Below are positions 1 to 8,850 of a stretch of 60,000 bases of DNA, piece after piece. The stretch covers positions 10,160,850 through 10,220,849 of the forward strand of contig NC_134029.1 in NCBI RefSeq assembly GCF_964204645.1, in the 5' to 3' direction. The translations under genes and the position numbers were made by a program. This DNA comes from Tubulanus polymorphus. Lineage: Eukaryota > Nemertea > Palaeonemertea > Tubulaniformes > Tubulanidae. Each line of letters begins with the position of its first letter. Position 1 is the first letter of the stretch. The notes under the pieces are model-generated. The model did not search any database. It worked only from the letters and a program-made list of their open reading frames with translations, and had not been told where the DNA came from.

Positions 1-879
1 CGCAGCATTTCCCTTAAAAATAGGCCTGGCAGGCAAAGAGTTAATAATACTTATCATGTAGATCTGTGAAATGCGCGCTAGTACCTTATTTCTAATTCTG
101 CCACTGTGCCATATCAACAATAGTTCATCAGTTTGTCTTAGATTGTCTTAGTTTGTGGTTAGATTTACATTTTCTAGCTGCATTAAGCTATACAAGCCTT
201 GTTATCCCATGAATTTCCTCTCAAAAGATGTTCACACTCATGAGCAGGGGCATTAGAGGCGTATTGCCACTGCCGCCTCATCTAGTTATCTAGTCATTGA
301 AACAAACAATCATTTCTCAGAGCAATTATGTGGAATATGTATTTTATCAACAGTGAGTCTGCAACATGTACATTTCTTCAGTACAGACTGATATGTACAA
401 TGCGTACATATTACTATGAGTATGAGTGCCTTTATGATCAAACCCCTCAGAAACTGCTGCTACCTCTGCACCAGTATCCGTAACATTCGCATGCAATTTT
501 GAAATTAAGCGAGATGATTACTGCCCAATCTATGAATGACAATTACTTATCTTAATATTTCATTAATGTCATTCACTGATTATGATTAGTTGGGTACGTA
601 AACCCCTCCGAGTGACCAGCAATACATTACAACTTGGATTTTGGATCAGTAAATCTCGATTTTGATCTGATCCTAATAATATTTTTGCCATAGACAGGAT
701 AGGCTAGTGTGTAAAATTTGATGTCTTATCTGGATTTTTCATGAACCAGATTTATTTCATTGGTTCATGTCATTTCATTTCATTTTATTGGTCCTGATTA
801 AGCAGGGTCAGCTTTATTAGTGAATTTGATGAAATGTTGCTACACATTTATATGGATATAATTGAATTCATATTTTTAG
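1..879 (+). other. Probable intron preceding the terminal exon at 880
   Basis: AT-rich DNA without a recognisable gene or repeat. It ends in a splice acceptor (ATTTTTAG, AG at 878-879) in front of the open frame at 880. Earlier exons of that gene would lie upstream of the window. Confidence 0.4.
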
Positions 880-1038
880 GGTCCCGATTCGTACTACGGA
901 ACGAAAGGTCTGCGAAAGGTGACACATGAGTCTATGCTAAGTGGAAAAGTTACGTTTCAATTCACGTATGCAGCGGGAAATAACAACGGAACATCAGTCG
1001 AAGATGGTCAAATTCCAGAAATCATATTCTTCAGTTAA
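880..1038 (+). CDS. Terminal coding exon of an unidentified plus-strand gene (partial)
   Basis: A 52-codon open frame follows a pyrimidine-rich acceptor (TATTTTTAG, exon from 880) and ends at TAA 1036-1038. In phase 0 it begins [14 protein letters not shown] and ends IPEIIFFS. The composition is balanced and protein-like, with GC and codon variety unlike the AT-rich flanks; it has alternating hydrophobic residues (VTFQFTY) that suggest a beta-strand-rich domain edge. There is no internal ATG-led small ORF that explains it better. I do not recognise the family. A polyadenylation signal 550 bases downstream fits a last exon. The exon call is inference from frame, acceptor and composition; the rest of the gene is outside the window. 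Confidence 0.5.
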   Translation, partial: GPDSYYGTKGLRKVTHESMLSGKVTFQFTYAAGNNNGTSVEDGQIPEIIFFS

Positions 1039-1615
1039 AGCCTGTCTCTCAACGGTATCGTACATGTAACGTAAATTTCGTTCGTGATAGCGTGACTATC
1101 GCCTCTGGTTGATCTTTTCTTTTGTTGAAAATTCGAGTATGAAAAATCAGTCTGCATTTAACTTAGACTTTCTTCATTTGATTTGTGATTAAAGAAGAAA
1201 TGTGTGCGCACAGATTAGAATCTACTATTAGATAACGTTGATCCATTTATCTATTTGAATTTTTCATTTCTTGGAAACTCAAATGCATTAAAATGTTCCA
1301 AACCCTTTAAGTGCTAAGTGACTATAGCTCTTGAAATACATACCATACCCCTCAACTGCAGGCCATTATGCTTAAATCCATTTCTTGTTCATCAACATAA
1401 CCTAGGATTTTTTTATTGGATTTGAAATGAATTGCGGTGAGCATTCGTTGCTGAAATGGGACTACAGGGATCCGTGATTTCCTATTATTCCACGGTATCC
1501 GGTCTTTTCAGCTGTAAACAAATATTAGGCTTTTCGAACATGAGTCCGTGGAATCACAGTGATCATTGTTCAAATCTGCTGAATCGAATCAAATAAAATT
1601 TGTTGCTTCATTGTA
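1039..1615 (+). other. Putative 3' UTR of the gene ending at 1038
   Basis: Non-coding sequence after the stop codon. It contains an AATAAA polyadenylation signal at 1592-1597 followed by a T/G-rich stretch (TTTGTTGCTTCATTGT), the usual arrangement at a cleavage site. A second AATAAA lies near 1785. Confidence 0.4.
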
Positions 1616-2055
1616 CAAAAATATTAATTTGGTACGACAAAATGGATGTTCTGATCATTAATATTGTTTTTGATTGATGAAATCAGGCCGTAATATCAAA
1701 ATTTTCTAGACTAGTTTGTTGTTTTTTTCCCAAAATTTATTGACTTTTATTCGCCCTTACTTCACTGATAAATGATATGCAGAAATAAATTCTTTGGGAG
1801 GGAGGTATGAATATGAGTGCGGTTTCTCATGCCCTTTTCGGATCATCTGTAATCTCATCCATCGACTGTGGCAGTTAGTAGGTAGGTATGTCGCTGAAAT
1901 GTTATTTGAAAGTTGAATATTATATCCAATACACCTGATAAATGTGTTAATATGGTATCAATGCTTAAAAAATATTGTGCATATTACGCTGCATCGGATG
2001 CAAGGTTTAACACTTGCCAAAATATTTGTTCAATATGATTATTAGTTGCCGGGTA
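1616..2055. other. Intergenic DNA, nothing recognised
   Basis: AT-rich, no ORF or repeat that I can support. Confidence 0.4.
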
Positions 2056-2422
2056 TACAGTTAACTCCGCCTAAGTCGGATAAATTTGTACCCGATAATT
2101 TCGACATAGCCGGAATCCGACTTAGAAGACCAATATTTTGCAATATTTTGGAACTCATTTATCAAGGACTATGGTTGCTAATATAAGCTTTATTCACTGT
2201 AAAAACTGTTACATGCAGAAAAAAACATAAACAAAATATAGCTGCAAAGCAGCGATAACGGGTTTTCTGCACAGTCTTTGAATCCTGTTCAATGGTTAAT
2301 ACAGTTTTATAAGAGGAAGCTCGACAAACAGTCAATTAGACCTTCTTGAAACCATGGACAACTGAACCAGATGTCCTATTTGACTCTGGAAAATCGACTG
2401 TTAGGCGATAATTACTCTTTAT

Positions 2423-2700
2423 GATTTTGACAAAGCATTTAATAAGGTACAACATCAGCCATTACTAAACAAGGCTATTAGGAAACAGTATCAATGATAG
2501 GTTGCCGAAATGGCTCAGCATTATCTCTGAACGAAAACTTGTAGCCGAAATCAACGGAACGCTTCATCTTGGATTAAGTCGGTCTAACTAGTCGAGTCAC
2601 GCAAGGTAGTATCCTAAGTCGTCTTCTGTTTAATGTCCTGACAAATGACATACAAAGAATCCAAAATATACCAGACCGAGTAAATTTCCAAAACGACCTT
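2423..2700 (+). pseudogene. Non-LTR retrotransposon reverse transcriptase fragment
   Basis: Short stretches in shifting frames match conserved LINE RT motifs: DFDKAFNKVQH-like (the DLSKAFDxVxH motif), a VTQGSILSRLLFNVL-like (GVPQGSVLGPxLF) block and TNDIQ (the INDI/YADD approach). Stops and frameshifts break it and only about 90 residues survive; the YADD catalytic box is not visible. The same fragment is present inverted in R copy 2, where it is less decayed at the first motif (AFDKAQHQ). Confidence 0.6.
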
Positions 2701-2704
2701 AACA

Positions 2705-3050
2705 CGCTGTTCGACCAAAAAACATAATGATCCGACAAGAAAATCTTGTACGCTTTTTGTTTGAACCAAAACTTATCTTCATCTGAAAGCTATGTTATTG
2801 TTGAAATGAAAAACTTTTTGTCCCGGCAAAAAAATTTGGTTGAGCGAAAACAATTTTTTCGAACGAATGTTTGAATGAAAACAATTCTGTTCGGTTGAAC
2901 GAAATACTTAATACTTTTGGTTCGGAGAAAAAAACTTTTTACAATATACTTGTTCGAACGAAAAACTTAATGTTCTGAAAAGAAAATTCTGATCAAATTC
3001 AAACGATTCTGTTCAATCGAAAGGTCTTTTGAACGAAAAAAAAGATATTT
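2705..3050. repeat. Degenerate TTCG/CGAA-rich array (R copy 1)
   Basis: Irregular repetition of GAACGAAAAACTT / TTCGTTCGAACA type units with long A and T runs, about 340 bp. The matching array in R copy 2 is about 540 bp, so the array has changed in length since the copies separated. Confidence 0.6.
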
Positions 3051-3072
3051 CTGGGGCTCCGCAGTAACTTAA

Positions 3073-3399
3073 AGCCGGACGTAGGTCAGCCTTGCGACGC
3101 GATGCGATCCTCGCGTTGCATCGCAAGTTTCGGTGCAAGTCGGTTGCGATACGATTGTCAGCGACTGTGTGCGACTAGTTTCTGCCAGTCGCAAGAGCGC
3201 GTCGGTTGGTTGTGACAGTCGTGTCTCGTCGCAGAAAGTAGAACACGTGCAACTCCTTGTGACTGGCGTTGCTGAAAGTCGCAACCCGTCGCAAGGGAGC
3301 GTAGGTCGATGAGTCGTTGCGACACAATCGTCGCTGGCGGTCGCAGTGATAGGCGTCGCAGTGAATCACAAGCCGTCGCAAGGCCGACCTACGCCCTGC
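3073..3399. mobile_element. TTAA-flanked MITE 1 (R copy 1)
   Basis: The ends AGCCGGACGTAGGTCAGCCT and, inverted, GCAGGGCGTAGGTCGGCCTT pair over about 28 bp and both abut TTAA (3069-3072, 3400-3403). The interior is packed with GTCGCAA/TTGCGAC words in both orientations, so the whole 327 bp is quasi-palindromic. TTAA duplication points to a piggyBac- or Kolobok-type transposase acting in trans. The reading frames across it are by-products of the repeats. Confidence 0.6.
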
Positions 3400-3766
3400 T
3401 TAAATCATAAGAAATTAATGAAATACCAGTTTCATTTATGATGAAAAAACTCAAATGAAAAGTCTGGCTTATAAAGCTGTCTGCTCAGACGAAATTTTCA
3501 AAAAAACCTTCATTTTTGGCAATAAAATTGATAATTGTGATTGATCGTTGCAAGTCACAGCCAGTTAATCACTATGCATTTTAATAAATCTTGATTCCTC
3601 CTTTACAGTGAACTTAGCTTTAACCTAGTAGAGGCTACTAGCCTATGTAGGCCTATGTATATGCGTAGGCCTAAAATCTGGACAGATTGGTCGTAGGCCT
3701 ATTGAATTACAACCCACCTAAATATCGTAAATTTTGTTTTGAAGTTCAATCCAATGAGTCCGTTAA

Positions 3767-4054
3767 CCCTTTCAGTGCTGACTAATTAATACCCTATAGT
3801 GCTGAAGATAATTTGAAAATTTTGAAAAATTCCACCCTAGTGTGTTGAATAACGGGAATACCACTATAGTGCGTCTACACCGCGGTGCGGTGTATCGTTA
3901 GTTACTGATATTTCACTATGTTTGACTGGTGCTGCCATCTTTCAATAGAGATAATTAGTAATTACTAATTAAATCAATACACTGCAGTGCGGTGTACTAG
4001 CAAAATCCATCACTGATTTGTACACCGCACTGCGGTGTAGACGCACTGAAAGGG
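3767..4054. mobile_element. TTAA-flanked MITE 2, absent from R copy 2
   Basis: A 288-bp insert with terminal CCCTTTCAGTGC / GCACTGAAAGGG and flanking TTAA (3763-3766, 4055-4058). Sub-terminal words of the type GTCTACACCGCAGTGCGGTG occur in both orientations. The corresponding place in R copy 2 (46004-46007) has a single TTAA with the same flanks joined directly, i.e. an empty site. CCC ends with TTAA are characteristic of piggyBac-type MITEs. Confidence 0.75.
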
Positions 4055-5050
4055 TTAATAAACGCAACAATTATACTGTGTTTGTTTAGTAAAGCTCAGT
4101 ACCGGTAGGCCTAAAGCCGCGTAAAACTCGATAAACACTTCAAGCGACACAGCAAACGATCTCCTTTCCCCCACAGCGAACGCTTACTCCGAATGTCAAG
4201 TGTGAGTCCAGCATACGGAAAGGAGTGTGTTATATACTTGTATTTAGTAAATACCTTGTGCATTTGACAATGATCGGCATGTACTGTAGGAAATATAGAG
4301 TATTGATGGTATTGATATAGAGGTTGAAGCCCGCGGCCGAATAAAGTAATATATTTTTTTATTTTGATACCTCGTCGACGTAACAGCTTTTCTCCGCTAT
4401 ATCTCTTCGGCGTGTTTAGTTTAGGCCTACGATTCCCCGGTACACTAAAGATTTAACTTAGTAAATACACGGTTAATTCGGTAAAGAAAAATAGGTATTG
4501 TTAAACTAACTCCTTGATACCCGCAGCCAAATCACTGGTAATAATAAATTAATTTGTACTCGATTTGATTCTCATGATGAGGAGAAACTCGCAGCTGATC
4601 CCCGGAACGACGATGTAGTAACACACGTCGATTCGTCGATTTTTACGGCTCGACAGTGCTTTTAAAATCTAAAGTAGTAAATTTCCAGTGTATAGGTAAT
4701 ATGATTTGATGAGGAAAATGGGCTATTGTTAAAATCACTGTTTGAAGACCGCGACTGAATGTGAAGTCTGCGGCAATAAATTAGTTCATTTATACTTGAA
4801 TTGATAATCGAAGTGACAGTCGGCCTGCGGGTTGATTTTGGGATGACGACTCGAAAAACATGTCACCCCATTGAATGGGGCTAAATTTTCGATGTTTACG
4901 GCCCGACAGCGCTTTTGTAACGATGATTCGTGAAAAAACACGCAGGCTATTTGTAGATCTCAGTGAGCTGAACGATATTATATGGATTGTATATGAAACA
5001 GCGGTAAGGTAACAAAGCCTATGTTCTTTTGGTAAAAATAGTGTGGAAGA

Positions 5051-5070
5051 AAATAATAATAATAATAATC
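5051..5070. repeat. (AAT)n microsatellite
   Basis: About six AAT units, inside R copy 1. Confidence 0.8.
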
Positions 5071-5199
5071 ACGCGGATATCAATAGGGTTTTCTGTGAAA
5101 TAACAGAAAACCCTAATAATCAAATGTGTACTATTTGAATAAGTAACCTCAGTTTTTGGTTGTTTGCGGCTTGTATCATCTGTCTGATGTACGATCGAT

Positions 5200-5385
5200 T
5201 GGCCCTATCTAAATCTGTAGCCTGGGAATCCCCTCATCAGCATTCACATGCCGGGTGCGACCTCGCATGCCAGCAGTCGTTCTGCTGTCAGCGCCATTTA
5301 TCTGGGATTCGAACCCACCCGCGGAATTCATTTACTGTTCGGAACCGTCAGCGCCAGCCCTACGAGCCATTATTGGTCCGGTCAT
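5200..5385 (-). repeat. tRNA-derived SINE-like element
   Basis: On the minus strand a tRNA-like head reads from near 5380 (GGCTCGTAGGGCTGGCGCTG, A-box-like) to a good B box, GGGTTCGAATCCC, at 5304-5317, followed by a non-tRNA body. The acceptor stem does not pair, so this is a SINE or tRNA-like remnant, not a tRNA gene. Confidence 0.45.
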
Positions 5386-5645
5386 AAATTGTCAGAATTC
5401 ACTGGGGGTTAAATAATACTGGTTAGACCAATGGACGTTCAGAATATACGACTTAGGCGCAGTAAGTAACAAAAGCGACTGAGACATTGCTACCAGATAG
5501 GCGATTATCCGACTTGACCGGCTACGGCTTAGGTGAATAGGAAAGCATTACTTAATAAAGGAAACTGAAAATTTTTTTATATTGCATCGAGTTGAGCGGT
5601 TATACGAGTTGGTCGGATCCGACTTAGGCAGAGTTTACTTGTACT

Positions 5646-6066
5646 ACACTATGATGATGTTTGTCAACTTGATTACAAATCGCCTGTAAACATGTCCACT
5701 TTGGTATTGAATAAGATGTACATGTATGTACCGTGTATTTTAGAAAATGTCCCTATACATAATCAGAACTAGTGATGGCACACGCTCTATTTAACGTACA
5801 GCTGGTTTCTTTTTCATTACTGTTTAAACATCAATGGCCGTGCAGTTTTTGGCACACATTCTTGGTGAAAGTTTTGTGGATTATGCAGTAGTCCCTGTCT
5901 GATCTGGAAGTTTAATTCGGATTTTGGTCCTGCAATCGAGATTTTATTTACAGTCCACCTATACATAAGTGTTGATCATGACGTTTAGTCCAGATTCTCG
6001 TAAACCACATGGGTGTCATTGGTCAAAATGATTGGCATTTAACAGTTTACTTAAGTAAGCCGTCTT
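5646..6066. other. Intergenic DNA, nothing recognised
   Basis: AT-rich, no ORF or repeat that I can support. Confidence 0.4.
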
Positions 6067-6068
6067 GT

Positions 6069-6262
6069 GCGGTTAGCTCAGTTGGTTGAGTGGAGGACTG
6101 GGAACCAAGCGGTCCCTGGTTCGAAACCACTTCTAGTTTTGGTTGTCAAGTTGAGGGCTATAGTAACCTATAAAAAGGACTTGGCCCACTACGGTTACAC
6201 CGTTACTCTGTTGGGACATGAAACTACTACTAAACTACGAGCAATTATCTAATTGCTCGTAG
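6069..6262 (+). repeat. tRNA-derived SINE
   Basis: The head has an A box (TTAGCTCAGTTGGTTGAG) and a B box (GGTTCGAAACC, 6119-6129) at tRNA spacing, but the arms of a tRNA acceptor stem do not pair. A unique body follows (GGACTTGGCCCACTACGG), and the element appears to end in a small hairpin with 13-bp arms at 6235-6262. The small open frame across it is not a gene. Confidence 0.65.
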
Positions 6263-6673
6263 TACTAACTAACTAAGAGCTTAATGATCCCGATATGTTC
6301 ATCAGCCTTGAATGGTTATCCAGTTGTCATATACCTTGCTCTCTGCCAAGTGAAATGGGCATGGTGTCCTTTGTCCTTGAACCTTTGGTTTACTTGCGCA
6401 CTCAGAATTTGCCATTTAGATTAAATGTTTGGTTTATGTCAATCTCAATCACTAAACCATGTAATAAGAAAGTTAGAAAGCTAGAAAAGTTACCTTTGTG
6501 TCCAATTTTTTCTTGTTCATTACTTTTCGCCAAGTTTTCTTTGATATATCATTTGTTCTGTGCTCTCAAATTAAAGGACATTCTTATTCATAAAATGGAT
6601 ATTTTATTTTACGCAATAATAGTCATGATCGCTTAAGTGAATTGGATTCAATATCTATATATCTGTATATTAT

Positions 6674-6762
6674 AAAATATAAGTCCCACAATCACAGGAT
6701 CGAAAAGATAATAAAGCATTTTAAAATCTTTTTCAACCCTGTGATTGTGGGACTTATATTTT
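6674..6762. repeat. Perfect 25-bp inverted repeat, 39-nt loop
   Basis: Arms 6674-6698 and 6738-6762 are exact reverse complements (core AAGTCCCACAATCACAGG). Size and shape fit either a tiny MITE or a pre-miRNA-like hairpin; perfect pairing favours a recent fold-back or MITE. Confidence 0.8.
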
Positions 6763-6834
6763 ATTCGTCTCTCGCGATTCATTGTGTAGTTTTATCACGT
6801 TATCTATATATCATGTTTCACAAGCCCCAGCGTA

Positions 6835-6900
6835 GTAGTAGTAGCGACAGCGCCACTGACCGGATCATGTGACGAGACAAAATGGTGGCAGCCATAACCT
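6835..6900 (+). promoter_or_regulatory. Candidate promoter / 5' UTR of the gene starting at 7096
   Basis: A short GC-richer patch contains TCATGTGAC (E-box/CLEAR-like) and a YY1-like AAAATGGTGGCAGCC, both common near TATA-less start sites. It lies 200 bases upstream of a candidate first coding exon. The assignment is inference; there is no TATA box at the expected distance. Confidence 0.25.
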
Positions 6901-7095
6901 TTAGAATAAGTGTATCAAAAGCAAAGATAATATCTCAACCGACGGACATTATTTGATGTCTGTTGTAGGGCAGGTTGATAATCCAATATTCTTTCGTAGC
7001 AGATGAAAATAAAGAATAGGGATTTCAGTAGAAATTCCCTGTTAATCCTATTTCCCATTTTTGTATGCCTTTTGTGCCTGAATGTGTTGTGAAGA

Positions 7096-7150
7096 ATGGC
7101 ACATGAATTAGATAGTTTGAGGCAAAAGAGAACATTATTGTCATCCTCAG
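7096..7150 (+). CDS. Candidate first coding exon, unidentified gene
   Basis: ATG at 7096 in a fair context (GAAGAATGG) opens 18 codons reading MAHELDSLRQKRTLLSSS plus one base, then CAG|GTATAT, a usable 5' splice site (phase 1). The peptide is charged and helical, like the start of a coiled-coil or adaptor protein, in otherwise AT-rich DNA. A promoter-like patch lies just upstream. No downstream exon in matching phase was established; the terminal exon candidate at 18571 is on the same strand and could belong to it. I do not recognise the protein. Confidence 0.35.
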
Positions 7151-8437
7151 GTATATACCGGTATGCATTGTTAATCTTTTATCGATTTCATTAAGTCTTG
7201 TTAATATGTGATGTGTTCAAAATTCATTTCAGTAGAGTCTGCCTAATTTCAGATTAGTAAATCTTTATTCTTATCTATTCTGGATACTTTTTACTTTTTC
7301 ATTGGTCCCGAATAATCAGAATCTAGATAATAGATAATGATTGATAATAATCCGAATGAGGCAGGGTCTACAGTTTTTGGATCTCACTGCTAGGTTATTG
7401 TGTGTCCATTCATCTGCAGAAGATATTTTTTGTTTGTGTCTGCTTTTGTTGTTTTCTTCCTTTTGTTTTCCAATCCCAGCGTAAGTTGAAAGGTTTTTAA
7501 AACCTTTTTGATTAATTTCGCTATCCAAATAATATACATGTGTGACGACTGTCAGAGCAGCTATAAAGTTGACTTTTCGCGGATTATTATGAAAGGGTTA
7601 ACTGCATTCTTACATTTTCTAGTCATTGTAACATTCAAACTATATATCACATTGCTTATTATCCACGAATTCATCCATCACCAATCAGTTAACGATTTCG
7701 CATTATTCGTAAATTGTAAATCAAATATAAAACTTTATTGTTTCAATCAAAAGTAGCGTTTCATTCTTTTTTTATTGGTCATTCCAGAGAATGTATGGTG
7801 ATATCGCAGCGAATTCCACACCTATTGTTTAAGATAGATTCTTGACTCGTGCGTACATTCCAGCAGTGTTTGATATAAACTCGAAACTGTGTAACTGTGG
7901 AGGCTTTTGAGGTTTAAGTGGCATAACCAAAATATTTCGAATTTTTGGTTATCGCTCCACACTGTTTTGCCCTTAGAACTGCACTATAACAACCTCAGAA
8001 AACCAGATGGCGTGACTACGTAATAGTTGGTTCCAGGTTTAACAGCTAGCATATGAACGTTTAACTGGATTTTGGTGTCAACCATGTAGACCTATCAAAT
8101 CGCCATGGAACGTATAAATTCTGTAAATCTGTTATTTGAATTGGAATTGTTAAAAACACCTAAAGGAAGAGTGTAAGAGCGTAAGTTTCATTCTCAGGGA
8201 GTGCTTTTTTAATTTAAAATCTGTAAATAGATAACTTCTACATAAAAATCTCTGTCAGTAACAGCAGCCAGGGGTTGTGGCAGCACCAACAACCACCCCC
8301 CCGCCCCCGAAGGAAAAGGTCCGCAATTTTACTAATCAATGAGGAGATTACTCACTTTTATACGAGCTTCGATGACGGAAAAACGACTTGGCAATCGACG
8401 AAATGCGCCATCAAAATGTCTTATTGTAAAATGATAA
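7151..8437. other. Intron or intergenic DNA, nothing recognised
   Basis: AT-rich, with short chance ORFs only. Confidence 0.35.
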
Positions 8438-8443
8438 TATGCC
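8438..8443. repeat. Target-site duplication TATGCC, left copy
   Basis: The six bases TATGCC directly precede the element and recur directly after it at 12228-12233. A 6-bp duplication is the Polinton/Maverick hallmark. Confidence 0.85.
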
Positions 8444-8450
8444 AGTAAAT

Positions 8451-8586
8451 AGGAATTAGTTGTTCTGTACCAAAGGTCGAACGGTCGAGCTCGTAAAAAA
8501 TAAAAATAAATTCTCGCACGCTCGAATTTATTTTTATTTTTTACTCACTCGACCCCTCAACCTTTGATATAGAACAACTAATTCCT
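8451..8586. repeat. Left terminal palindrome (hairpin-forming)
   Basis: An imperfect inverted repeat of 136 bases: outer arm AGGAATTAGTTGTTCT, inner arm AGAACAACTAATTCCT, a shared AAAAAATAAAAATAAATT block, and an apex near CTCGCACGCTCG. Arm mismatches (for example GGTCGAACGG against CCCCTCAACC) are identical in the right-end copy, so both ends have the same orientation. Confidence 0.85.
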
Positions 8587-8612
8587 ATCTACTCTTAAAA
8601 TATTCATATTTA

Positions 8613-8809
8613 AAAAGTGTGAGTAAAGTGTTAGCATAATAATCTAGATAAATAAGATCAAATATAGATTTTGAATAATAAAAAATCAATTTTAAACATA
8701 AAAAGTGTGAGTAAAGTGCAAACATAAAATGTGTGAGAAAAAGTAACGAGTAATTAACAAGTTGTTAGAATTAAAATCAATTTCAAACATAAAAATTGTG
8801 AGCAAAGTG
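8613..8809 (+). promoter_or_regulatory. Iteron-like repeats in the left TIR
   Basis: Four copies of a motif close to AAAAGTGTGAGTAAAGTG lie at 8613-8630, 8701-8718, about 8726-8744 (variant) and 8792-8809 (variant). They are all in one orientation, between the terminal palindrome and ORF1, and are mirrored in the right TIR. Directly repeated sites beside a terminus suggest binding sites for a replication or transposition protein, or promoter elements for ORF1. Confidence 0.6.
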
Positions 8810-8850
8810 TGAAATAATTCATATTTAAATCATTGAATATTTATATTTGA

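Larger units (their letters stand above)
2236..5114 (+). repeat. Composite repeat R, copy 1 (inverted partner at 44972-47637)
   Basis: This 2.9 kb block recurs in inverted orientation about 40 kb away. Shared landmarks in order are GCTGCAAAGCAGC (2241), GGGTTTTCTG near 2261, a LINE RT fragment, a TTCG-rich array, a TTAA-flanked MITE, a TAGGCCTA-rich part, and a terminal hairpin whose arms AGGGTTTTCTGT (5085-5096) and ACAGAAAACCCT (5103-5114) mark the inner end in both copies. GGGTTTTCTG also occurs inverted at the other end, so it may be a terminal inverted repeat. Copy 1 carries an extra 288-bp MITE that copy 2 lacks. The class of R is unknown to me. Confidence 0.75.
2058..5641. mobile_element. 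pogo/Tc1-like non-autonomous element with nested insertions
   Basis: The left end reads CAGTTAACTCCGCCTAAGTC and the right end is its near-perfect inverse (GACTTAGGCAGAGTTTACTTG), about 25 bp of terminal inverted repeat, with TA on both outer sides (2056-2057 and 5642-5643). TA duplication and a CAG start are typical of the Tc1/mariner-pogo group. No transposase is visible. Almost all of the interior is the composite repeat R (about 2236-5114) and a SINE, so the original element was only a few hundred bases. Confidence 0.55.

Noticed and set aside
6067-6140. Possible tRNA gene
   Set aside because: A and B boxes are present but acceptor and anticodon stems do not pair; it is a SINE head.
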